Shown here piece after piece: positions 26,782 to 37,154 of a stretch of 64,000 bases of DNA; position 1 is the stretch's first letter; the number at the start of each line of letters is the position of its first letter. A program made the position numbers and the translations under genes. Source of the DNA: Cellulosimicrobium cellulans (GTDB taxonomy: Bacteria; Actinomycetota; Actinomycetes; Actinomycetales; Cellulomonadaceae); assembly GCF_016907755.1 (NCBI RefSeq), contig NZ_JAFBCN010000001.1, positions 1,984,001 through 2,048,000 on the forward strand, written 5' to 3'. The notes under the pieces are model-generated. The model worked only from the letters and a program-made list of their open reading frames with translations, did not search any database and was not told where the DNA came from.

Positions 26782-28349
26782 GGCTCAAGCTCACCCTGAT
26801 GGGCAACACGTTCCGGCGGAGCGTGTGGCAGACCATCGGGTTCCTCGTCGGCGCGCTCTACGGCCTGTTCGTCGTCGGGATGCTCGTCGTCGGGATGGTG
26901 GTGCTCGGCACGGACGACCCCGTCCTCGCCGGGTCGATCATGATCCTCGTCGGGGCGCTCGCCGTCCTCGGGTGGTGGGTGATCCCGCTCTTCGCGTTCG
27001 GCGTCGACGCCACCCTGGACCCGCAGCGCTTCGTCCTGTTCGGCATCCCGCAGCGCCGGCTCCTCGCCGGGCTCGCCGTCGCGGGCGTCGTGTCGATCCC
27101 CGGGATCGTCACCGCCCTCGCCGCGCTCGGCGTCTCCTTCGCGTGGTGGCGCACGCCCCTCGCGGTGCTCGCCGCCCTCGTGGGCGCGGTCCTCGCGGTG
27201 GCGCTCTGCGTCGTCGGCTCGCGGGCCACGACGACGGCCCTCGCCCCGCTGCTCGAGTCGCGCCGCTACCGCGAGGTCGTGACGATCGCCGCGTTCGTGC
27301 CGCTCGTCCTCGTCGGTCCTGCCTTCGCCTGGGTCGGCTCGCAGCTCGGCGGGGGACCGGTCGACGGCGACGCGGTGCGGGGCATGGTGACGCGCCTCGC
27401 CGAGATCGCGGCCTGGACCCCGTTCGGCGCCCCGTGGGGCCTGGGCGCCGCGGTGCACGACGGCGCGTGGGGCCTCGCGCTCGCGCGCCTCGTCGTCGCG
27501 CTGGCCACCCTCGCGCTGGCGTGGGTCGTGTGGGACAAGGCGCTCGCCCGCGCGCTCGTGACGCCGCCCGCGGCGGGCTCCGGAGGCCGGGCCAAGGGGC
27601 TGGGCTTCTTCTCCCGGTTCCCCGCGACGCCGACCGGGGCCGTCGCGGCGCGCACCGCGACGTACTGGCTCCGCGACCCGCGGTACTCGGGGTCCATCGC
27701 GGTCGTCCCCCTCATCCCCGTCGTGCTGCTCGTGGTGGGCGGGGGGTCAGGGTCCGAGATCTTCCTCGCGCTCGCGCCGTTCACCGCGTGGATCCTCGGC
27801 TTCTCGATCTCGGCCGACATCGCGTACGACCACACGGCGTTCGCGCTGCACGTGTCGACGGGGGTCTCCGGGCGTGCGGACCGGTGGGGCCGGGCCCTCC
27901 CGGTGCTGGTCGCCGGGAGCGTCGTGACGCTCGTCTTCGCGGTGGCCTCCGTCGCCGTGGCCGGACGCTGGGACGCGCTGCCGGCGCTGCTCGGCCTGAC
28001 GGTCGGCACGCTCCTGGTCGCGACCGGCGTCTCGAGCGCGACGTCGGCGCGGCTGCTGTACCCGGTGCCGAAGCCCGGCGACAGCCCGTTCAAGCAGCCG
28101 CAGGGCGCCGCGATGGCGACGCTCGTCGCGCAGTCGGTCGCGATGCTGCTCGTCCTCGCGCTGTCGCTCCCGTTCCTCGTGCCCGGGCTCGTCGCGATCC
28201 TGGCCGACCAGCCCGTCGTGGGCTGGGTGACGCTCGTCGTGGGGGCCGTCGTCGGGGTCGTCGTGCTGCTCCTCGGCGTCCGCTGGGGCGCCCGCGCGTA
28301 CGACCGACGCGCACCCGAGCTGCTGCAGAAGGTGATGTCCGCGGCCTGA
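26763..28349 (+). CDS. ABC transporter permease
   Basis: 528 residues with about 10-12 hydrophobic segments, starting VVAQFVRLKLTLMGNTFRRS. The long soluble-poor architecture resembles large actinobacterial export permeases found beside single ATPases. GTG 26763 overlaps the ATPase gene by 19 nt; ATG 26799 is an alternative start. No substrate motif was recognised. A 9-bp hairpin (28356-28387) follows. Confidence 0.78.
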   Translation: MVAQFVRLKLTLMGNTFRRSVWQTIGFLVGALYGLFVVGMLVVGMVVLGTDDPVLAGSIMILVGALAVLGWWVIPLFAFGVDATLDPQRFVLFGIPQRRLLAGLAVAGVVSIPGIVTALAALGVSFAWWRTPLAVLAALVGAVLAVALCVVGSRATTTALAPLLESRRYREVVTIAAFVPLVLVGPAFAWVGSQLGGGPVDGDAVRGMVTRLAEIAAWTPFGAPWGLGAAVHDGAWGLALARLVVALATLALAWVVWDKALARALVTPPAAGSGGRAKGLGFFSRFPATPTGAVAARTATYWLRDPRYSGSIAVVPLIPVVLLVVGGGSGSEIFLALAPFTAWILGFSISADIAYDHTAFALHVSTGVSGRADRWGRALPVLVAGSVVTLVFAVASVAVAGRWDALPALLGLTVGTLLVATGVSSATSARLLYPVPKPGDSPFKQPQGAAMATLVAQSVAMLLVLALSLPFLVPGLVAILADQPVVGWVTLVVGAVVGVVVLLLGVRWGARAYDRRAPELLQKVMSAA

Positions 28350-28355
28350 TCTCCG

Positions 28356-28387
28356 GGCCGGGGTCCGTGCACCGCGGCCCCGGCCCG
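28356..28387 (+). terminator. Hairpin after ABC permease
   Basis: GGGCCGGGG (28356-28364) pairs perfectly with CCCCGGCCC (28379-28387). It ends directly at the ychF -10 box, insulating ychF from upstream transcription. Confidence 0.55.
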
Positions 28388-28393
28388 TAGACT
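28388..28393 (+). promoter_or_regulatory. -10 box of ychF (leaderless)
   Basis: TAGACT ends 8 nt before GTG 28402; same box as ispH. Confidence 0.6.
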
Positions 28394-28401
28394 CGGGCGA
28401 C

Positions 28402-29487
28402 GTGGCACTCACTATCGGCATCGTCGGCCTGCCCAACGTCGGCAAGTCCACCCTGTTCAACGCCCTGACGCGCAACCAGGTCCTCGCCGCGAACTACCCG
28501 TTCGCGACGATCGACCCGAACGTCGGCGTCGTCTCGCTCCCCGACCCGCGGCTCGACAAGCTCGCCGAGATCTTCGGCAGCCAGCGCATCCTGCCCGCGA
28601 CCGTGTCGTTCGTCGACATCGCCGGGATCGTCAAGGGCGCGAGCGAGGGGGAGGGGCTCGGCAACAAGTTCCTCGCGAACATCCGCGAGGCCGACGCGAT
28701 CTGCCAGGTGACCCGCGCGTTCGCCGACCCGGACGTCGTCCGCGTCGAGGGCTCGACGGACGCCGAGGGCGACATCGAGACCATCAGCACCGAGCTGATC
28801 CTCGCCGACCTCCAGACGCTCGAGAAGACGGTTCCTCGCCTCGAGAAGGAGGTGAAGATCAAGAAGGGCGACGCCGCCCTCCTCGACGCCGCGCAGAAGG
28901 CGCAGGCGATCCTCGAGGCCGGCACGACGCTCTTCCAGGGCGCGGCCGCCGCCGGGCTCGACCTCGCCGACGTCGCGAGCCTCCAGCTCCTCACGGCCAA
29001 GCCGTTCATCTACGTCTTCAACACCGACGACGCCGGCCTCGCGGACGACGGCCTGCAGGACCGCCTGCGCGCGCTCGTCGCGCCCGCCCAGGCGATCTTC
29101 CTCGACGCGAAGTTCGAGTCCGAGCTCGTCGAGCTCGAGCCGGACGAGGCGAAGGAGATGCTCGCCGAGTCGGGGCAGGACGAGGCCGGGCTGGACCAGC
29201 TCGCGCGCGTCGGGTTCGACACCCTCGGGCTCCAGACCTACCTCACCGCGGGCCCCAAGGAGGCGCGCGCCTGGACCATCCGCAAGGGCTGGACCGCGCC
29301 GCAGGCCGCGGGGGTCATCCACACCGACTTCGAGCGCGGCTTCATCAAGGCCGAGGTCGTCTCGTTCGAGGACCTCGTCGCGACAGGGTCCGTCGCGGCC
29401 GCGCGCGCGGCGGGCAAGGCGCGCGTCGAGGGCAAGGACTACGTCATGGTCGACGGCGACGTCGTGGAGTTCCGCTTCAACGTCTGA
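28402..29487 (+). CDS. ychF: Redox-regulated ribosome-binding ATPase YchF
   Basis: 361 residues. An Obg-family P-loop protein that prefers ATP. It has G1 GLPNVGKST (8-16), G3 DIAGIVKGASEGEGLGNKFL, a coiled-coil arm (LEKTVPRLEKEVKIKKGDAAL) and a C-terminal TGS domain (about 280-361; YLTAGPKEARAWTIRKG, GDVVEFRFNV). It binds ribosomes and modulates translation and oxidative-stress responses. GTG 28402 is leaderless. A strong terminator follows 19 nt after the stop. Confidence 0.96.
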   Translation: MALTIGIVGLPNVGKSTLFNALTRNQVLAANYPFATIDPNVGVVSLPDPRLDKLAEIFGSQRILPATVSFVDIAGIVKGASEGEGLGNKFLANIREADAICQVTRAFADPDVVRVEGSTDAEGDIETISTELILADLQTLEKTVPRLEKEVKIKKGDAALLDAAQKAQAILEAGTTLFQGAAAAGLDLADVASLQLLTAKPFIYVFNTDDAGLADDGLQDRLRALVAPAQAIFLDAKFESELVELEPDEAKEMLAESGQDEAGLDQLARVGFDTLGLQTYLTAGPKEARAWTIRKGWTAPQAAGVIHTDFERGFIKAEVVSFEDLVATGSVAAARAAGKARVEGKDYVMVDGDVVEFRFNV

Positions 29488-29506
29488 GCCCCTGCTACGG
29501 CACCGA

Positions 29507-29538
29507 ACGCCCGCCGCATCGTGAGATGCGGCGGGCGT
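29507..29538. terminator. ychF terminator
   Basis: A perfect 14-bp stem acgcccgccgcatc / gatgcggcgggcgt with a GTGA loop. It opens the 326-bp gene-free stretch 29488-29813; the rest should hold the promoter and leader of the dipeptide importer (a TAGCGT at 29680-29685 is a weak -10 candidate). Confidence 0.8.
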
Positions 29539-29813
29539 CCCCGTCTCACGCCCGGGCAGGTTTCGCGCGTGTTTCTCTGCTGTCTCGGGGTGTACACGCG
29601 CCCGTACCGGCCAGTATCAACTCGATAACGATCGACCGCAGCAACCGGGCAAGGGGGAGAAGCCTCGCAACTTGCTGGGTAGCGTTGCCTCAAACCGTGG
29701 TGGGCATGCCCGTCCACGCGCACCGACACCAACCGGACGCGCGGGCGACGGGGCGGCCGGGGGGCGAACGAACGCTCGTCCGTCCGCGCCCACCATCCCT
29801 TGGAGGAGGAACA

Positions 29814-31667
29814 TTGAAGATCAGGCGCACGAGTGCCGCCCTTGCGGTGACGGTCACCGGGGCACTGCTGTTCTCCGCGTGCAGCGGCACGTCGGGTGAC
29901 GGCACGACCGAGACCGACGACTCCGGCATCAACACCGAGTCCGCCGTCACCGTCGCGTGGGAGGCGCCCCTCAACGAGCTCAACCTGAGCTCCGCGAACG
30001 GCAACGCGACGCAGAACGCGGTCATCAACTACATGCTCAACTCGGGCTTCAACTACTACGACGCCGACCTGAACCTCGTCCAGGACGAGTCGTTCGGCAC
30101 GTACAAGAAGGTGTCCGACGACCCGCTGACGATCGAGTACACCGTCGGGGACGACACGAAGTGGTCCGACGGCACCCCGTTCGACGCGACCGACATCCTC
30201 CTCGAGTGGGCCGGTTCCGGGACCAACCTCAACACGGTCCAGGCGGAGACGGACGAAGAGGGCAACGTCACCAACCAGGACGCAGTGGACGCCGGTGTCT
30301 ACTTCGACGGCAGCTCGCCGGGCGTGGCGCTCATCCAGGACACCCCGACGATCAGCGACGACGGCAAGACCATCACGACGGTCTACTCGAAGCCGTTCGG
30401 TGACTGGGAGCTGAACTTCACCAACCAGTTCGTCCCCGCGCACGTCGTCGGCCAGAAGGCCCTCGGCATCGAGGACGCCCAGGAGGCCAAGGACGCCGTC
30501 CGCGACGCCATCCTCAACAACGACACCGCCGCGCTGTCGAAGATCTCGGCGTTCTGGAACTCGGGCTTCGAGTTCGTCAAGATGCCGGACGACCCCGCGC
30601 TGACGGTCTCGACCGGCGCCTACACGCTCGACGCGTACGAGGAGAACCAGTTCCTCACGCTCAAGGCGAACCCCGACTTCGCGGGCCAGAACAAGGCCTC
30701 GATCGACACGGTCACGGTCCGCTACATCGACGACCCGATGGCCCAGGTCCAGGCGCTGCAGAACGGTGAGGTCGACCTCATCGGCCCGCAGGCGTCCGCC
30801 GACGTCCGCACCGCGCTCGAGGCGCTCGACGGCATCGAGACCCGCTCGGGCATCGAGGGCACGTACGAGCACGTCGACCTGGTCTTCCAGAACGGTGGTC
30901 CGTTCGACCCGAACTTCTACGGTGGCGACGCCGAGAAGGCCAAGCTCGTCCGCCAGGCGTTCCTGCTGACGATCCCGCGCCAGACGATCGTCGACAACCT
31001 CATCAAGCCGCTCAACCCGGACGCCGAGGTGCGCAACTCGAACATCCTCATCCCGGGCTCGCCGAACTACGACCAGATGGTCGCGGAGAACGGCTCGGCC
31101 GAGTACCCCGACGCCGGTGACGTCGAGAAGGCGAAGGAGCTCCTCGCCCAGGCGGGCGTCCAGACGCCGGTCACGGTGCGCTTCGCGTACAACAACGAGA
31201 ACACGCGCCGCGTGAACGAGCTCGCGCTCATCCAGGACACGGCCACCCAGGCCGGGTTCACGATCGTCGACACGGGCCGCCCGGCCGCCGAGTGGGGCAC
31301 GCTGCTCCAGTCCGGCCAGGACCAGTACGACGCCTCGCTCTTCGGCTGGCAGTCGACCTCGACCGCCGTGACCGAGTCGGACGCCAACTTCCGCTGGTCG
31401 CCGACGCCGGGCATCAACAACTACGGCCAGTACAACAACCCGGCCGTGGACGCCGCGCTGGACAAGCTCCAGGTCTCGACCGACCCCGAGGAGCAGTTCC
31501 AGCTCCAGCTCGAGGTCGAGAAGAACCTGTGGGCGGACGCCTTCGGTGTGACGATCTTCCAGTTCCCGGCCATCCAGGGCTGGAACGACGGCCTGAAGGG
31601 TGTCGAGCCGATCACGATCAGCCCGACCATCTTCCACGGCTTCTGGGACTGGTCGTTCGAGGGCTGA
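29814..31667 (+). CDS. Dipeptide/oligopeptide ABC transporter substrate-binding lipoprotein
   Basis: 617 residues. A lipoprotein signal (KIRRTSAALAVTVTGALLFSAC, Cys about 23) precedes an SBP_bac_5 (family 5) domain: WSDGTPFDATDILLEW, GAYTLDAYEENQFLTLKANP, LVRQAFLLTIPRQTIVDNL, and the C-terminal NNYGQYNNPAVDAALDKL. It captures peptides outside the membrane for the permeases and ATPase downstream. The start codon is TTG (29814) with a near-perfect GGAGGAGG ribosome site at 5-nt spacing. Two hairpins follow its stop before the permease genes, which should keep the receptor more abundant than the channel. Confidence 0.9.
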   Translation: MKIRRTSAALAVTVTGALLFSACSGTSGDGTTETDDSGINTESAVTVAWEAPLNELNLSSANGNATQNAVINYMLNSGFNYYDADLNLVQDESFGTYKKVSDDPLTIEYTVGDDTKWSDGTPFDATDILLEWAGSGTNLNTVQAETDEEGNVTNQDAVDAGVYFDGSSPGVALIQDTPTISDDGKTITTVYSKPFGDWELNFTNQFVPAHVVGQKALGIEDAQEAKDAVRDAILNNDTAALSKISAFWNSGFEFVKMPDDPALTVSTGAYTLDAYEENQFLTLKANPDFAGQNKASIDTVTVRYIDDPMAQVQALQNGEVDLIGPQASADVRTALEALDGIETRSGIEGTYEHVDLVFQNGGPFDPNFYGGDAEKAKLVRQAFLLTIPRQTIVDNLIKPLNPDAEVRNSNILIPGSPNYDQMVAENGSAEYPDAGDVEKAKELLAQAGVQTPVTVRFAYNNENTRRVNELALIQDTATQAGFTIVDTGRPAAEWGTLLQSGQDQYDASLFGWQSTSTAVTESDANFRWSPTPGINNYGQYNNPAVDAALDKLQVSTDPEEQFQLQLEVEKNLWADAFGVTIFQFPAIQGWNDGLKGVEPITISPTIFHGFWDWSFEG

Positions 31668-31736
31668 CAGTCCTGACCGCCTGACGTGGCCCGTCGCCGT
31701 CCGCGAGGACGACGGCGGGCCCGTCCGGACGTGGGA

Positions 31737-31777
31737 GACCGGGGGTCTCGACGGCCCGCCCGTCGAGGCCCCCGGTC
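31737..31777 (+). terminator. Attenuator hairpin between binding protein and permeases
   Basis: A stem of about 18 bp (gaccggggg-t-ctcgacgg with complement, one wobble) around a short CCCG-type loop. A weaker imperfect hairpin lies just upstream (about 31687-31720). It probably terminates part of the transcription after the binding-protein gene. Confidence 0.6.
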
Positions 31778-31856
31778 CTCGCGTGCTCCCGTCCCCGACG
31801 TCCTGATACCACGGCGTCCCGTGCCCCTCGGTTCACGATCACGCGAGACCCACGCG

Positions 31857-31862
31857 TAGAAT
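31857..31862 (+). promoter_or_regulatory. Putative internal promoter before dppB
   Basis: TAGAAT -10 with a TTCACG-like -35 at 31832-31837 (19-nt spacer), about 50 nt upstream of ATG 31914. It may drive the permease/ATPase genes independently of the binding protein. Confidence 0.4.
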
Positions 31863-31913
31863 CGACCGGCCCCAGACCCGGGGTCCCTACCGACCAGCGA
31901 GGTAAGACCTCCG

Positions 31914-33443
31914 ATGTTCTCCTTCATCTCGCGGCGTGTGCTGGCAGGGTTGGCGACCCTCCTCGTGTCCACGTTCGCGATGTTCCTGCTCGTCAGCGCC
32001 GCGATCCGGCCGTACATCTTCATGGATCTCGAGGGGAGCACCAACCCCAACAAGGCGCAGCTGATCGAACAGCGCACGATCGACCTCGACCTTCACACGA
32101 ACGTCGTCATCCGCTACTTCAAGTGGCTCGGCGACTTCGTGACCGGTGACCTCGGAGTCGCCTGGCGCAGCGGCCAGTCGGTCTCGGCCCTGCTCCAGGG
32201 CGCGGTCATCTCGACCATCCAGCTCGTCGCCGCGGCAACGGTGCTCGCGGTCGTCTTCGGCGTCATGGTCGGCATCGTCAGCGCGCTGCGTCAGTACAGC
32301 ACCTTCGACTACCTGACGATCTTCGTCTCGTTCGTCCTGTACTCGCTCCCGGCCTTCTGGGTCGCCGTCCTGCTCAAGCAGTGGGGCGCGATCGGCTTCA
32401 ACGACTTCCTCCGGGACCCCAACCTCTCGATCCTCGCGATCGCCGTGGTCGGCGTGATCATGGGTCTCCTGTGGTCGCTCGCGTTCGGCGGGACCGCACG
32501 ACGACGTGCGACGGTGTTCGGCATGGGCTTCGCCGCGAGCGCGCTCGCGCTGCTCTACCTCCAGCTCTCGGGCTGGTGGGACGAGCCGAACCTCGGTCCC
32601 GTGATCATCGTCGTGACCGGCACCGCCCTCGCCTTCGCGATCACGGCCCTCGTCTCGGGCCTGCAGAACCGTCGTGCGCTCTACGCCGCGCTCACCACGG
32701 TCGTCGTCGGCGTCGTCGTCTACTTCCCGATCCAGTCCGTGCTCCGCCAGGTCGACGGCTGGTGGCTCGTGCTGGTCCTCGCCGTCGTCACCGTCGCCGT
32801 CGGCATCGGGATCGGGTTCGCGTGGGGCGGCCCGGACAAGGGCGTGTCGGCGCGAGCGGCGGCCATCACGGCGTTCCTCGTGGGGTCGATGATCTTCGTC
32901 GACAAGGTGATGTCCGTGTGGCCCGCCTACTTCGCCGCCCCGGCGATCAACGGCCGCCCCATCCCGACGATCGGCAACAGCACGCCGAACCTCGGCGGCA
33001 ACTTCTGGGTGCAGGTCCTCGACCAGTACACCCACCTGCTGCTCCCGACGATCGCGCTGGTCCTCATCCAGTTCGCCGGGTACACCCGGTACTCGCGCGC
33101 GAGCATGCTCGAGGTGATGAGCCAGGACTACATCCGCACGGCGCGCGCCAAGGGCCTGCCCGAGCGGACCGTGGTCATGCGGCACGGGTTCCGCAACACG
33201 CTGATCCCGCTCGCGACGATCGTCCCGATCGACGTCATCACGCTCCTGGGCGGCGCGATCATCACCGAGAAGGTCTTCGGCCGGCCCGGCATGGGCCTGC
33301 TCTTCCTCAACTCGCTCCAACGAGGTGAGATCGACCCCGTGATGGCCTACCTCGTCATCGTCGCGGCCCTCGCCATCATCGCCAACATCGTGGCTGACCT
33401 CATCTACGCAGCCCTCGACCCGCGGATCCGGGTGAACGCATGA
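31914..33443 (+). CDS. Peptide ABC transporter permease (DppB/OppB-like) with extra membrane block
   Basis: 509 residues, against roughly 310-340 for ordinary DppB. The N-terminal DppB helices (1-165, ending ALRQYSTFDYLTI ... LYSLPAFWVAVLL) and the C-terminal part with the EAA loop (MLEVMSQDYIRTARAKGLPERTV, then GGAIITEKVFGRPGMGLL) are normal. Between them, about residues 168-330 form an insertion with several additional hydrophobic segments (e.g. LAIAVVGVIMGLLWSLAF, PVIIVVTGTALAFAITALV, WLVLVLAVVTVAVGIGI). ATG 31914 follows GAGGTAAG. Its stop overlaps the next ATG (ATGA). Confidence 0.9.
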   Translation: MFSFISRRVLAGLATLLVSTFAMFLLVSAAIRPYIFMDLEGSTNPNKAQLIEQRTIDLDLHTNVVIRYFKWLGDFVTGDLGVAWRSGQSVSALLQGAVISTIQLVAAATVLAVVFGVMVGIVSALRQYSTFDYLTIFVSFVLYSLPAFWVAVLLKQWGAIGFNDFLRDPNLSILAIAVVGVIMGLLWSLAFGGTARRRATVFGMGFAASALALLYLQLSGWWDEPNLGPVIIVVTGTALAFAITALVSGLQNRRALYAALTTVVVGVVVYFPIQSVLRQVDGWWLVLVLAVVTVAVGIGIGFAWGGPDKGVSARAAAITAFLVGSMIFVDKVMSVWPAYFAAPAINGRPIPTIGNSTPNLGGNFWVQVLDQYTHLLLPTIALVLIQFAGYTRYSRASMLEVMSQDYIRTARAKGLPERTVVMRHGFRNTLIPLATIVPIDVITLLGGAIITEKVFGRPGMGLLFLNSLQRGEIDPVMAYLVIVAALAIIANIVADLIYAALDPRIRVNA

Positions 33444-34477
33444 GCAACACACCGAACGACGCGTCGCAGAGCGGCGCGCTCGAGAACCAGATCGAGCTGC
33501 TCGAGGTGGAGGGCCTGTCGCAGGGCCAGATCGTCCGGCGACGCTTCTTCCACCACAAGGGTGCGGTCGTCGCGCTCGTCGTCCTCATCGGCATCGTGCT
33601 CCTCGCGGTGACGTCGATCGGCGTCGCGGGCTGGAACGGCTGGTACGCCTACAAGGCGACGGGCCAGGGCTCCACGTACCCGCTCGTCAACGGCGGCGCC
33701 CCGTCGGCCGAGCACATCTTCGGCCAGGACGAGGCGGGCCGCGACGTGTTCGCGCGCGTCATGCTGGGCACCCAGACGTCGCTCCTCGTGGTGCTCTCCG
33801 TCGGCGTCATCTCGACCGTCGCGGGCATCCTCTTCGGGGCGCTGTCCGGGTTCTTCCGCGGTCGCGTGGACTCGTGGCTCATGCGGTTCACCGACCTCAT
33901 CATCACGATGCCGGTCATCGTCATCGGCGCGGTCCTCGCTCTGCTCTCCGGCGGGAGCAACCCGCTCATCCTGGGCGCGTTCCTCGGCCTCGTGCTGTGG
34001 CCGCCGCTCGCGCGTCTCGTGCGCGGCGAGTTCCTCTCCCTGCGCGAGCGCGAGTTCGTCGACGCGGCGCGCGTCGCGGGGGCGAGCAACAGCCGGATCA
34101 TCTTCAAGCACATGCTGCCCAACGCCGTCGGCGTGATCATCGTCAACGTGACGCTGCTCATGAGCTCGGCGATCCTCCTGGAGACGGCGCTCAGCTACCT
34201 GGGCGTCGGTATCCAGAACCCGGCGACCTCGCTCGGCAAGCTCATCAGCGACTACCAGGAGGCGTTCGCGACGCGTCCGTGGCTGTTCTGGTGGCCGGGC
34301 CTGTTCATCGTCGCGATCGCGCTGTGCGTCAACTTCATCGGTGACGGCCTGCGCGACGCGTTCGACCCGCGCCAGAAGCGCATCCCGTCGGAGCGCAAGA
34401 TGGCCCGTGCGCGGCGTGTCGCGCGTCCGACGGCCAGCGCCACGCCGGGCGCGACCGGTGAGGCCGGGGCGAGCTGA
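33440..34477 (+). CDS. Peptide ABC transporter permease (DppC/OppC-like)
   Basis: 345 residues. An OppC_N segment (IVRRRFFHHKGAVVALVVLIG), a periplasmic loop with HIFGQDEAGRDVFARVMLGTQ, five further helices, and the EAA loop REREFVDAARVAGASNSRIIFKHMLP. It completes the translocation channel with DppB. It starts ATG overlapping the dppB stop. The C-terminal tail is basic and Ala-rich. The fused ATPase of the system is 710 nt further, beyond an antisense gene. Confidence 0.92.
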   Translation: MSNTPNDASQSGALENQIELLEVEGLSQGQIVRRRFFHHKGAVVALVVLIGIVLLAVTSIGVAGWNGWYAYKATGQGSTYPLVNGGAPSAEHIFGQDEAGRDVFARVMLGTQTSLLVVLSVGVISTVAGILFGALSGFFRGRVDSWLMRFTDLIITMPVIVIGAVLALLSGGSNPLILGAFLGLVLWPPLARLVRGEFLSLREREFVDAARVAGASNSRIIFKHMLPNAVGVIIVNVTLLMSSAILLETALSYLGVGIQNPATSLGKLISDYQEAFATRPWLFWWPGLFIVAIALCVNFIGDGLRDAFDPRQKRIPSERKMARARRVARPTASATPGATGEAGAS

Positions 34478-34490
34478 TGACCGCCGTCGT

Positions 34491-34530
34491 CGCCGCCCGC
34501 CCGGGAGGTCGTGGACCTCTCGGGCGGCGC
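34491..34530. terminator. Hairpin between dppC and PH-domain gene
   Basis: CGCCGCCCG...GGAGGTC-GTG-GACCTCT..CGGGCGGCG, an imperfect long stem in the convergent gap 34478-34542. Confidence 0.6.
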
Positions 34531-34542
34531 GGCGCGCCGCGG

Positions 34543-35121
34543 TCAGGCGGTGAGCGCCACGACCGTCCCCGCGACAAGCGCGCCCAGCACGGCGAGCTGC
34601 ACGACGTGCCACGTCGTGCGCGCACCGGGAGCGCCCGGCATCGCGCGGTCGAGGTGACCGGCGGCCACGAGCAGGCCGCGCCGCTGCGTCACGGCCTCGG
34701 CGACGGTCTCGGCGTTCGCGCCGGTGACCACCCGCTCGCGGTCCACGGGGTGCCTTCGGGAGCTGCGCAGCCAGCGGGCCGACCCGCTCGACCGCGGCGC
34801 CGCCCAGGCGGTCACGCGTCCGCCGTCGTAGCGCACCTCGAGCGAGTAACGGGTCTCGACGCCCTCGTACGCGGTCCACGGCACGTGGACGGTGCGGGTC
34901 ACGTTGCGGACCTCGACGCCGCCGTCGGACACCTCCACGGCGGGACGCCAGAACAGCATCCAGACGAGGTACGTCACGAGCGCGGCGGGCACCAGAGCCC
35001 CGACGACCGCGACGACGTCCCCCGTCATGGCCGTGACCACGACCAGCGCGACGGCGACGGCGCCCGTCGCCAGCGTGAGGACTCGGCCGTACGTCGAACG
35101 GAAGACCAGCGTGGGACCCAT
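34543..35121 (-). CDS. PH-domain membrane protein
   Basis: 192 residues. Two N-terminal hydrophobic segments (VLTLATGAVAVALVVVTAM and GALVPAALVTYLVWMLFW), a soluble bacterial PH-like domain (about 60-130; VEVSDGGVEVRNVTRTVHVPW, VETRYSLEVRYDGGRVTAWAAP) and a C-terminal helix (VVQLAVLGALVAGTVVALTA). The family role is unknown, although it is common in actinobacteria. ATG 35121 gives MGPTLVFRS; an upstream in-frame ATG at 35178 would extend it. It lies antisense inside the peptide-importer gene set, between the permease and ATPase genes. Confidence 0.72.
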   Translation of the reverse strand: MGPTLVFRSTYGRVLTLATGAVAVALVVVTAMTGDVVAVVGALVPAALVTYLVWMLFWRPAVEVSDGGVEVRNVTRTVHVPWTAYEGVETRYSLEVRYDGGRVTAWAAPRSSGSARWLRSSRRHPVDRERVVTGANAETVAEAVTQRRGLLVAAGHLDRAMPGAPGARTTWHVVQLAVLGALVAGTVVALTA

Positions 35122-35186
35122 GCGCCCATGCTCGCAGAGTCGCGGCGCCACGAGCGCCGGCTCCAGCAGGAAGGACACTGATCAGC

Positions 35187-37016
<1,830 letters not shown>

Positions 37017-37071
37017 GCCCCGGGCGGTCTCACCGGGTCGAGCGCACGAGCTCGCCCGACCGATGACACCG

Positions 37072-37113
37072 ACGCCCCGGCGTGGGCCACGATCGTGGCC
37101 CACGCCGGGGCGT
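37072..37113. terminator. 42-bp perfect palindrome (terminator)
   Basis: Positions 37072-37113 (acgccccggcgtgggccac... ) read identically on both strands, giving a stem of up to 19 bp. It is 55 nt after the fused ATPase stop and 41 nt before the BCCT start. Confidence 0.75.
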
Positions 37114-37154
37114 TCCGGTTGCCGGGCGGGGTCCGCGCGGCAAGCCTGGGAGGC

